Assembly (NCBI GenBank): GCA_010909165.1
Contig: MU008152.1
Span: forward strand, 558,001-622,000
DNA length: 64,000 nucleotides
Direction: 5' to 3'
Origin: Anthoceros angustus
Lineage: Eukaryota > Streptophyta > Anthocerotopsida > Anthocerotales > Anthocerotaceae
Of the stretch, positions 30,896-42,319 are shown one piece after another. The notes below the pieces were generated by a model. That model was not told the DNA's origin. It did not search any database and saw only the letters and a list, made by a program, of their open reading frames with translations. The position numbers were made by a program, and so were the translations under genes. Each line of letters begins with the position of its first letter. Position 1 is the first letter of the stretch.

Positions 30896-33800
30896 AAAAT
30901 GTGGTAGGTTTGCCTCGGTCACCCCGAGCTCGCCTCGGTGGCCACACTTATCCCACTCGTTGAATACGAGGTTCGATCCCAAGAGATTTGGTTCGGATTG
31001 TTTGCAGTCGTTCCTCTCACTCTCTCACTCTCGTCATTCCGCCTTGTCTACTTGTCCTCGATGTGGGCAACAAAGCGGTGTTATGCGTTTTTTTGGGTTA
31101 TCTGGCGCGCTCCACGCCTTCGATTCCCTCCACCTCAACACTCTCTCCGCCAACTACAACGATCAATTCACTCTACAACGACACACCCATAGCCAACCTC
31201 TTCACCATTCTCAAAAGAAACATAGCTCACGGACCACCACATACTCACTTCATTCGATCCCCAAATCTAACTCTACCATAGCGTTCGCGGTTTCGCCTCC
31301 CTTGCGGCTGGCACAGGGTGACTAGGGTATTTCTCTCGGGCGATTGCACGAACACGGCGCGGCGTAGTCGGCGCCGATCCTGCAGGGCCACCCAGAAACA
31401 CAAAGCACATCCAACAACAATCTTTCACGAGAGGAGCTGCGTTGGCGAACCCACCGCGAGGGCCTCGAGAACCCCACCCTTCGCCTTCTCGTCGCTTGGC
31501 GGGCGGTCAGCACACACACAAAGGGATGCGGAGGCGAAGAATGCATGACAAAGCAAGGTCGGTGTTTATTCATTCTTCCACCCTCCCTTTTATAGGTGGG
31601 GAGTCGAGCCACTCGTGCTAGTTTAATGCTAGGCGACTTGCCAAGTCCAACAATAGGACTCTTGTCGGCCTTCTTCCCTTGTAATGCTCCTTCCGCTACC
31701 CTCACCTTGACCGAATATCCTATCTGTCTATCGCCACTCTTAAATACTCACACTTCCCAAGGTGTGCACCACTTGGGACAAAACGTCCTCTTGAAAAGGT
31801 CTCTGACATCCTCGTTCTGCTTTTGTTAGCCCTCGCTTCAATGTCTTCCCTTGATGGGTCGCTTAGCCTTGCCCACCTCCGAGTCTTCTCGGGACTATGC
31901 ACAGTAGCACGCCTCGTCGGCCCCCGGTGGTAGGTCTTGTGGTAGGAGGTTCCATTCCTCCTACTCGTTCATCCTCGATGGGTTCCTCCCTCAGTTCTCG
32001 TCTTCTTGGTAGGCGGTTCGTCTCCTACCTCTGTTTGGATCTTGCTATGGGGTACCTTCCTCCACGGCTGGTTTCGTGACCGGAGGTACCCTTCCTTGGT
32101 CACCTCCTCCTCTTCAGCAGTTCCTACGAGTAGGAACTTTGGTAGGTACCATCCTACCATCGGTCTCTTCCTCCCGCTTGATAGCTCCACCGTCTCGGAG
32201 GTTCTCTGGCGTCGCCGTAGGTGCTTCTTGACTCGCTCGCTCGGCTATGTCCGACTGCTTTCCTTGTACCAACTCAAAGTTTGACCTCGGTTTTCATTCC
32301 ACTTCCTCCTTCCTCCGTAGGAGGTGCTTCTATGGCCTTCTTCGTCTTCCTCACCGTAGCGTTCCTCAATCGCTTCTAGGAGGTTGTTGTAGTAGGTCGC
32401 CACCCTACCACTCTCCTTCTTTTGTCGTCCATGATGCGGACCCTTAGTGGGATGGCCTTTTCGTCCGGCACGATTTGTCACTCCTACCAATGCGGCCTCT
32501 TTCTCCACTACCGCTCTCCAACTCCGAAAGCCTCCCAATCTCCTTATCTTTCTCCATGGCTTCCATCGCCATGCGTTTCACTATGGTCGCTCTACTTTGC
32601 TCCTCGAATGACCAAGACCCTCCAAAGATCGTTGGGCCATCAAAACTTCCTTCCGCGGTTCCTTGCCTCCGTTTCATAGGCGTGGGTAAGGTCGTCGGCC
32701 TTCTTCGTTCTTTGCTCCAAAAGTTCTCTCGTGTCTGAGCTCCTCTTTGTGACCCTTAGTCACATTGTCCCATCCTTGTCGTTCCTTCACCAAGCGCCGT
32801 ATTTTCCCTTGTAATGCTCCTTCCGTTGCTCCATGGTTCTTCTTCGTAGGAGGTCCTTCGTCTTCAAGGTCCCGGGGCCTTGCTAGGGTAGCTTCCAACT
32901 TTCGCCTCCTCCTTGCTGCGTTCGATGTGTCCTACCCTTGCTAGGGTAGCTTCCAACTTTCGCCTCCTTCTGGCGGTTTCCAACTCCTCCTCTTGGCTGA
33001 TTTTGCCTCTGTCCTAAGACACAGTCAATCATTTCCCACATTCACCAACTTGGTGGTCATCTGTCGCTCTTTGGCGGATCTAGCACGGAGTGTTGCTTCT
33101 CGGAGGTGGTTTTGAGCTCCTCTCAATTTCTTCTCGGCATCCTCCGGCTCCTTTTCGTAGGTCTCGAGTTCGGCCACGAACTTGGTCACCTCCGACACGG
33201 TCCACTAGGGCGTCCATAGATCCTGCGCCCACTTCCTCCTCCTCCCTCTTGGCTGATTTTGCCTCCTCCTCCTCCTCCTCCTCCTCCTGGTGCGTAGGTC
33301 ACCAACGCCTCGGCGTTCTTCTCTCACTGCCTCAAGTCTTGTTACTACTTCTTGGTGGTCACCTCCTCCTTCCTCCTTCCTCCGTAGGAGGTCCTTCTTC
33401 GTAGGAGGTTGTTGTAGTAGGTCGCCACCCTACCACGGTGTTGTCGGCCTTCCAATCCTCAACCCTCGGTAGGTGGTCTCGTATCCTTTCCTCCTTCCTC
33501 CGTAGGAGGTGCTTCTATGGCCTTCTTCCCTTTCTCTTGTTGGGTTCCCGATCACGAGGCCTCATGTTGGTTCGCGGGCGTGGCGGTCTCTTGCCCGGGG
33601 CCTCTGTCTCTTCATCCTGGGGCGATGGCTCTCCTTCCGCTACCCTCACGAGTAGCTTCTATCTTGGCTTCTTCCAGCTCTCGTGTAAGAACCTCCTCCC
33701 TCGATATAGGTGTACGAGGAAGGTAGAGACAAAGCGATTCTTGCTCCCTCCATCACCAAATGGTTTTATGCAACCCTTTGTTCATACTGAATGGTGGCCC

Positions 33801-34979
33801 AATCCACCAACTTCCCAGACATCTCATACATCATCATTAAATGGGAATTTCCAGTCGTCTTCCTCGCGCCGCGTTAGTCCAGCCATATCTTGGCGAATAA
33901 ATTCCACTTCCGCTCCTTGAACAAAGAGATCCTCCAGCCATTGCCTTGCGACCATACTTCCTCCTTTGGTCGTAGGAACATGCTCATAACCTCCTCGGGA
34001 TCGATTCTTGGAGGCTGAAGCGAATGATCCCTCCCTTGTGGGCTTCCGGTATCAAATCGTATCCACGGAAATGCCGTACCTTCCACATCCCGGGATGACT
34101 TGATTGTCGCATCCTCCAGGGCGGCCGTCGCCTTGGTCACTCTCATTCGTCGCGCACACTCCACAGACAAGGCGGCTGAAAGTGCCACCGGTACCAAATC
34201 AGCCATTCCATCTTCATCTCGGGCGTGGCTCAGGCGCCTCAAATCTCGAGGTGAAATTTGGGCGGCCTACACTCGAACTCGGGGTGGGTGTTTCTTACCT
34301 TTTCCCTTTGTGGGCGGTGTGGCGGAGGTTTCCTCCCGTGGGAGTACCCCGTTCCCGTCCTCACTATCTTTACCATCCGCAGGGGGAGCACACACAAGGA
34401 TAGCAAAATTGGAGAGATTGGAGTAATCTATCGGCTAAGAGAGTGGAGAGCAAAGAGGTGGTGGTTTGGGTGAGGCATGACAGGGGAGACCCGCGCTCCT
34501 CGGCCTCGCCTCAACGCAACCACTAAGAGGTGGCCTTGGCCCCTTCAATCTCCCTCCAGAACTTCTCCACCTTGCTCGCCTTTTGGCGTCTAGCCTGCTC
34601 ACCCCTCGGCGCCTCTACAATCGCCTCCGCTCGAGCACCTCCACTCGCGCGCCTTGGATCCCCTCCGAACTCCTTCCGAATCGCTCATGCCCCGGCTAGC
34701 TCGCTGATGGCCGCCTCGCGCTCCTCGGCGTTCTTCTCCACCTTGCTCGCCTTGGTCACCTCCTCCTCCTTCCTCCTTCCTCCTTTGGTCGTAGGAACAT
34801 GCTCATAACCTCCTCCTCCCTCGGCGCCTTGACTGCGGTTCGCTGAAGGCGCCCGTTCAAAACCACAGCTAACGAGTTGCGGTACATGCAACCGCCTTAA
34901 TGGCGCTCCTCCCGATGGGCGCCGTGTCGGTTCAAAACTCCTGTAGCCATTTTCCATCTACAACTTAACTAGCCCTTTT

Positions 34980-34992
34980 GGCATATATAGCC
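34980..34992 (-). promoter_or_regulatory. TATA box of LTR B, flanked by the 41-bp array
   Basis: GGCTATATATGCC is identical to the sites in LTRs A and C. Because transcription runs leftwards, the 17-copy array at 35,017-35,713 lies immediately upstream of this promoter. Confidence 0.6.
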
Positions 34993-35016
34993 ATGCAGAA
35001 CCTAAATAATTGAAGG

Positions 35017-35727
35017 CCAAGGAACTTCCTATCCCGAATATTCCTACTCCCCATGGTCCAAGGAACTTCCTATCCCGAATATTCCTACTCCCCATGGTCC
35101 AAGGAACTTCCTATCCCGAATATTCCTACTCCCCATGGTCCAAGGAACTTCCTATCCCGAATATTCCTACTCCCCATGGTCCAAGGAACTTCCTATCCCG
35201 AATATTCCTACTCCCCATGGTCCAAGGAACTTCCTATCCCGAATATTCCTACTCCCCATGGTCCAAGGAACTTCCTATCCCGAATATTCCTACTCCCCAT
35301 GGTCCAAGGAACTTCCTATCCCGAATATTCCTACTCCCCATGGTCCAAGGAACTTCCTATCCCGAATATTCCTACTCCCCATGGTCCAAGGAACTTCCTA
35401 TCCCGAATATTCCTACTCCCCATGGTCCAAGGAACTTCCTATCCCGAATATTCCTACTCCCCATGGTCCAAGGAACTTCCTATCCCGAATATTCCTACTC
35501 CCCATGGTCCAAGGAACTTCCTATCCCGAATATTCCTACTCCCCATGGTCCAAGGAACTTCCTATCCCGAATATTCCTACTCCCCATGGTCCAAGGAACT
35601 TCCTATCCCGAATATTCCTACTCCCCATGGTCCAAGGAACTTCCTATCCCGAATATTCCTACTCCCCATGGTCCAAGGAACTTCCTATCCCGAATATTCC
35701 TACTCCCCATGGTCCAAGGAACTTCCT
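35017..35727 (+). repeat. Exact 41-bp tandem array, 17 units plus partial
   Basis: The unit begins CCAAGGAACTTCCTATCCCG and ends CCCCATGGT; starts are exactly 41 bp apart from 35,017 to 35,714 (697 bp = 17 x 41) with no differences. LTRs A and C have one unit. Since 41 is not a multiple of three, all three plus-strand frames stay open and give a false 312-codon frame. Confidence 0.95.
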
Positions 35728-35760
35728 CCTTCCTCCTTCCTTGGGTGACCAAAATTCTTC

Positions 35761-38700
35761 CAACCAACTTGTTCACTATCTTCCACCGTCATTCGCTCAT
35801 CTTCCATAATTCTATCGTTGGTACCTCAAATTCGGGCATTACGGGTGACATAGTATATCGAGATAATCTGATGTCTTCTTGTGGTCACCTTCTCCATGAT
35901 CTGAAAGCCCATAGCAGTGTAGCTTGGTATCCCCAGTCATACATATGAGGCACTTTTATCAAAATGTTGCATAGTAACCCATTTGTCTTCTCCGTGAGTC
36001 CGTTGGCTTCGGGTTGTAAGGCGTAGTCTTCTGTCGAATGTTGAAATAAGCGATCCACAGACTCGATTATCTTTGTTGAAATCGTCCCTCGATCGCTAAC
36101 AAGTTCCGGTGGGCATCCATACCTTGTGATAATCCGTTCAAACAAAAACTTGGCGGCGGTGGGCGCATCATCCTTCCTGTCTGCCTCGACCATCTTTGTG
36201 CGATGTCTGCAGCACTGTATCCGTCGGTTGGTGGTCGAATAGGTCCCACAAAATCAATTCCCCATTTTCAAAAGGTGCGGTGGTAGGATGTCGTTAGAGA
36301 AGGGTCGTCGGCGTGGGCCTCCCGTTCGTGACAAGCATCACAACTCGATGAATAACCATACATCTCTATACATGTATCACCAAAACCTCGGTTAGAATCT
36401 TCTTTGTTGTGATTGTGGCGGAATAGTGTCCTCCTGCTTCCTCGTGTGTGCAAGGCTTCTATCACCATGGCTTTCTCATCCCCTCAAACATCTTGAATCA
36501 CCTCATCCCCAATTTGTACAATACTCCCTTGCGATGCAATATGGTGCCATACATGTATGAATAACTCCTTCCTTGATAATCCACGGCAACTCCCCATGCT
36601 CTAAATACCTCGACCTCGGCGTTGATGAGTGTCGGACACGCCGCCCCTCACTGCTTCTCTTACGGTCACGGGGTTTACGTCGCGTTGCGTAGTCCTTGGT
36701 CTGTGGCGTCCCCTCCGGTTCTCGATCTCGCGATATCCGGAGAGTCCCAGCTCGCCGTTTCTCGATCCGTCCTTCTGCGGTGCCTCCCGCGTCTTTCGAT
36801 CATGCTTTCGTACGGCTACCAACTCCTCATCCGGGAACTTATCGTTCGGTGGTGACGCTTCCCTTCATTCGTGGTAGAAATGAAGTCGTTCACATGTTGC
36901 TTCAGCCCGTGTTTCCACCTCATAATAATTCCAGAATGCTTGATCCATCCGCGATTCGTCCGGATAGATCGGGTTTGTTCACCAAGTACTTCAATGCGAA
37001 ATGGTCCACATGGAACACAACTTTGCAAGCCGAGATAGTGTCGAAATTTCTTGCGAGAATAGATGATGCCAAGCTTCTCTTTCGATCGTGGAGTAGTTCC
37101 GTTACGCATCCGAAAGTTGGCGTCTGCATAGAAGATCGGCCTATCATGCTTCTTTCCATCACGTTGACTCGGGATGGCCCCTATGGCATAGTGATACATC
37201 CACAAAGACATGAAAAGGTTCTTCCCGGTTGGGGGTTGCAACATCGGTGCCCCAAGCTCTTTTCAAACTTAGGGCGCTTCACCGGCCGTCCTCAAAAGGA
37301 ACATCTTTCTTGAGTTGCGTGAGAGGTCGCCTTCTTTGCAAAATCAATGATGAATCTCTGTAGTATCCCACTAAGCCGATGAAGGCTCGAACTTGCCTTA
37401 CCGTTTGGAGCATCCATCTCGTGATGACTACGACCTTTTCCTATCCACCTCAAACCTCGCTTGAAACACGATGTGCAGGATTCCTTGTCATTCGAAATAA
37501 CATTTGCTTGGGTGCAACTTCAAATTGGTTTCTCTACATACGTAAACCTTTTGGCGAAGATGTCCCAAGTCGCTTCTCTTCCCAAACACACAAAAGTCAT
37601 CCGAAATACTTCCATGAATTTCCTCGGTACTCTCGGAAAATGGTATTCACTACTCTACGAAGGTGGCGGGGCATTGCAAAGACCAAAGGGTAATTTGGCA
37701 TATGCGTCCCCAATCGATGGTAACGTTGTTTTGTCTGATCTTCCTTTCTCGAGTGATCGATTGTATCCACGAATACCCGTCTAAGCACATCTCATGCCTG
37801 CGACCGTGTCCAATACACTATCCATAAGCGGCAAGGGTGATGGTCTTTCTTAGTTGCCTCATTCAACTTCACGAAATCTGAGACCGAACTTTCCCTGCTT
37901 CTTAGGCACAATCACAATCGGTGCCACCCATTCGCTTGTGTACGGATAGATTACTCCGCCTCCGGAATCTTGATCCAATTGCTCCTTCACCACTAGAATA
38001 CTTTGGATTGAGTCGACATGCTTGATCCTCACGGGTCGCTCCTTCCTTCAAGTCGATTCGGTGCACTCCCAACTCCTCGGTATCGGTCATTTCGGTTACC
38101 TTGAGCGCGAAACAATCTATGTATTCCAACAACTGATGGAGTTGTTTCTTCTCTTTGTTCGCGGATGCACATACCATGACTTCTTCCGAGGGGCCAGCTC
38201 CATTTCCTCTAAGGCTCGGATCCTTTGGTCCGTCCGGACAACTTCCGTAATGCGTTCCTTCATCCGGAAAATCTTCATTGTCGGCTTTCTTTATCCAAGG
38301 ATGCTTCTCCGTCCCTTCTCCATTGTACTCGATTCTTCTTCTATCTCGACTTGGAAGCGTCAACAAGCAGCAGGACAATACGTTTGATCATCGATCGAAG
38401 AATTTTCCTTGCTCCTCGTCTTCTCCTCCCCAACCTCGGAGGTGTACTCCTCGGTGAGGATTCCGTTTCCCCTTCATAGGTTTCCTTGCTCCGGCTCACG
38501 AGGCATGAGCCAGCGGCATGCCCTTGAGCGATCTGAAAGTAATTTCCTTCTTCCCAATCAAGCGGCTTTCTTGCCGTATAGCCATGGCCTCCCTATCAAC
38601 ACTTGATACCCCGGGTCGGACTGGTCGCATGACCACATAAGTCAAAGGAAAACAATGCCTCCAATGTTAGTGGGTATCGCAAGTACCCCGGTCAGTGTGG

Positions 38701-41660
38701 CGTCGATCCGCCATTCGAAGAATGGTGCGTGTCCTCGAACTTGGTGTATCCTAGTTTGCTGGCGTTTCTTCCATCATCAGTTAACCTGAGCCGGAGTCGA
38801 TGGTACCGCCTTATCAAGCATCCGTTCACTTGACCGATATTTCCGCACCCAAATCCATGAGTTCCACAACTCGTACATCCGTAGTCGTTTCGGTTTCGAC
38901 ATTGAGTCCCTTTCATCGCTTCTCGCATCATCGTCGATACTTGGGGTTGTCGGACAAGAGTTGTCGAAATGTCACAAGGAATTCTTGATCCAACGAAGTG
39001 CAAAGCGGTGACCTTCTCGGTGAGAGGGTCTTCTCCTCGGCGATTACTTCTTCTTGGTAACCCTCCATCTTTTGTCATCACTCCTCTGGACCCATGGTTT
39101 ACGGGGTGCATGTTTCTTTTCTTAGTGAGTTTTAATTCGGCATCGAGCATGCCACCTCTGGCGATGTCGGTCGGTGAAGCCTTTGGACCGCCCTCCTCGG
39201 CCCCGGTCTCTGGCCGTTTCTTCATCTCTCGATGTCACTTCCTCGGCATTCTTCTTTTCTTTCGGATTCCGCCCATCTCCGAACTTCCAATTTCGAGCAT
39301 TCCCCTTGTCGTTGGTGTCGTCCCTCCTTCCGTCTCGACCGAGTGGCGACGTGTGCGACCAACTCGTCTTCTCCGGAGATATGCGAGTCCACTTCCTGCA
39401 CTTCCAACCACTCGCCTCCTTGCTCCTCTCCCCAGCGTTCGCCGTCTTCTACTTCCACACCTGGGGTGGGCACAGAGAGGCATCTGGTTTGGTGGAATCT
39501 CTCTGTCACCCAGGTTAGCGAATCGTACCCACAGTGCAGCGAGAATGGTCTTGGGCCCGTACATCTTGCATCTCCGCTATATGACTGGCGCCTTGCAAAC
39601 TACGAAGGGGTGTACCCAATCTGTCGCCTTAGTTGGACATGCATTCGCATAATGATCGCGCTACGGTTGTAACAATGGCCGGTACATTACAGGGTCGTTG
39701 AGAGGATTCGTCGCCATTGATTCGCGATTGCCTTGGACCATACCTCATCCTTTGGGTGATCTTGGGGTTGATAGGTGGCTCTCATGGATTGAGGCGGTCG
39801 AGCTCACATCACGGCACGCATCGATACACCTCCTCTCACGAATAGTATGGGTCTAGATCGTACTCCACGATTGACCCATCGTGTCTTGAGACGGCATTCA
39901 CGTGCGTATGGCTGGTGATGACAATTGCTACAAAGACTTGCTGCCGGGTAGGGAAGGAGATCGTCGCGTCGGTCGATTCTTGACTAATTTGATCTCGATG
40001 TACGGTTTCATCACGTCTTCCAAATTGTCTTGGTGGGCGACCTTCCATTCGTTTCCCTTTTCCCTTCTCTGAAACCTTCGTGGCGTTTCTCTTGTCTCTC
40101 TCCTTCTTCTTCAGCAAATGTTCCAAGTCTTTTTTCACTCGCTTATGATGTGCTTCTTCCGATTCGCTATCATCCGTCCGGATGTTGAATTCTCTTGAGA
40201 TGATGATGGTTCCGGAGTGTCTTGTCGATTCTTGACGAACTTGAAGGCGATGTCTCTTCCTTTCTTCCTCTTGCCACTCGCTTTCTTCCGTCTTCTCCTC
40301 CGGTAGGCGGCCTCCCATGCTTGTGCTCGAATGCCTTCCTCAAGGTATCATTGCCCTGCGGTGAATCTCCATCTTCGTGGTAGTCCACAGACGAACCAAT
40401 CCAACGCTTGTTCTTCCGAATCGCTTGTGATTCTCCTCCGTGTTGTCCACTCTCGGGTATCTTCTCCAGAAAACCGTTCCACATAATCGAGCAAGGATTC
40501 TTTCTTCTTTCGCTTGTCACAGTTTTGTTAACACATGGGTAGTGTGGCTCAAACCGAACGAATAAGGAAATCAGCCATGCAATGGTGGGTGGGGTAGAGA
40601 ACTTCGGCATACCATTGTTGCGGTCCCGCCGATCTGGAAAAATCCATTACCCGATCGAGGAATCCTCGATGTTAGCCCTCGAGATGGATTGAAAAGTTTT
40701 ACAAAACTTTCGGCATCGATGTCGTCCTCCTTCTTGGATCCAAATTTGGGATATGGGGCTTGTGTGCGGGTGATGGGGCTTGCTCCTCGTCTTGGCTCCT
40801 CCCGCTCCGCTCATGGCTATGGGCAAAGGTGTCGATCTTGTCATGAGCCGGGTCTCACTGCAGTAAGTGAGAAACTCGGGCAGCTCTTGCTCGTGGGTTG
40901 TGGACTTGATTGTGTCTTGGCTCGGCTCCCACAATTCTTGCTTCTTCTCTCGCGCCTCGCGCTTACATTCAACTTCCGCTGTCGAGCCAAATGATCGAGA
41001 TATTGTCGATTGTAAGTGTCCCAATCCTTGCTCCCTGCTGATGCGATCAACGCCGCCCGTATGGCTGCCTCCCGAGCCCTCTCGGTAACAAATTCAGCGT
41101 GTCGCTCGTTGACTCCTCGGAGATGATCTCACAAACAAGGCGTTTTCGTCGGGCTCGAGTCGAAAAATCTTCTAAGGTGTCGATTAGAAGAGGATGCAGT
41201 GCGTTCGGACGGGTGGCGGCGGACCACCTACTTCCCTCGAGTCCTTCACACCGTTCGTGGGTGATACTAACTCCAGTCGTGACTCTCGAAGGGTTCGCAA
41301 AGAAATGAGCTCGGCCTCCGTTCTTGGTTCCTCTGTCTTCTTGATGTTCCAAAGTACCACGGCTCCCGTCCGTGGGGTAGGCGCTGTCGGACCTTTCTCT
41401 GCAAAACAATCGAGACAACCTAGCGTGGTGGCGGTGTTGTGCGTCTTCCTCGGCGCGAGCTTCCGCTTCCGCTGTTACACCTCCACTCTAGCCGATGGCT
41501 ACGGCTAACCTCTCGGGATTGCCTCTATCCGCGTCGATACTCATCCCCGCCCCTTTCGCGCGAGTTGAAAGGGGGTTGATGCAATGTCCCGTTTACTCCC
41601 TCTATCGTCATTCACTCACACACAATCCTCAAGCAGCCGTCCCGACAGCAGCGCCAAAAA
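35761..41660 (-). mobile_element. Internal region B (gag-pol), decayed
   Basis: The order is the same as in region A. Integrase: RYGCPPELVSDRG, ANGLTEKTNG and DWGYQATLLWAF at 35,885-36,193. RNase H: VFHVDHFALKYLVN near 37,000. RT near 37,450-37,950, with the same active-site lesion as A. Protease: GTIDSGSG at 38,790-38,798, again followed by a stop. Zinc knuckle: HCYNRSADHYANAC near 39,670. Gag lies at 40,650-41,420. Many 1-10-bp indels distinguish it from A. Its left end is shortened by about 310 bp. Confidence 0.85.
41640..41656 (-). other. Primer-binding site, internal region B
   Basis: TGGCGCTGCTGTCGGGA on the minus strand lies four bases after the LTR C edge. It agrees in about 13 of 17 positions with the complement of a plant tRNA-Asp 3' end (TGGCGCCGTTGCCGGGG from memory), so the tRNA assignment is tentative. 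Confidence 0.65.
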
Positions 41661-42319
41661 TGTGGTAGGTTTGCCTCGGTCACCGGAGCTCGCCTCGGTG
41701 GCCACACTTATCCGTCGTTGAATACGTAGGTTCGATCCCAAGAGATTTGGTTCGGATTGTTTGCAGTCGTTCCTCTCACTCTCTCACTCTCGTCGCCGGT
41801 CTACTTGTCCTCGCAGGGCAACAAGCGGTGTTATGCGTTTGGGTTGCTCGGCCCCAGGCGCGCTCCACGCCTTCGAGATTCCCTCCACCTCAACACTCTC
41901 CTGCCAACTACAACGATCAATTCACTCTACTGGACACACCCATAGCCAACCTCTTCACCATTCTCAAACATAGCTCACGGACCACCACATAGACTCACTT
42001 CATTCGATCCCCAAATCTAACTCTACCAGCGTTCGGTTGCGCGCCTCCCTTGCTGGCTGCACAGGGGTGGCTAGCTGGGTATTTCTCTCGGGCGATTGCG
42101 TACGAACACAGCGGCGTGGTAGCGCCGATCCACCGGGGCCACCCAACACAAAGCACATCCAACAACAATCTTTCACGAGAGGAGGAGCTGCGTTGGCGAA
42201 CCCCACCGCGAGGGCCTCACGAACCCACCCTTCGCCTTCTCGTCGCTTGGCGCGGCGGTCAGCACACACACAAAGGGATGCCGGGAGGCGAAGAATGCAT
42301 GACAAAGCAAGGTCTTGTT

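Larger units (their letters stand above)
30900..35760 (-). repeat. LTR B, with 41-bp array expansion and lost outer end
   Basis: The LTR starts TGTGGTAGG at 30,900. Compared with LTRs A and C it has a 41-bp unit expanded to 17 exact copies (35,017-35,713), lacks the CGTTCCACA end and the polypurine tract, and joins the internal sequence at AAATTCTTC. It also contains copied patches (32,303-32,343; about 34,781-34,818). Confidence 0.85.

Noticed and set aside
35010-35948. A 312-codon plus-strand open frame (and two shorter ones in the other frames)
   Set aside because: They are read-throughs of the 41-bp tandem array; because 41 is not a multiple of three the same peptide repeats in all frames, and no non-repeat domain is present.
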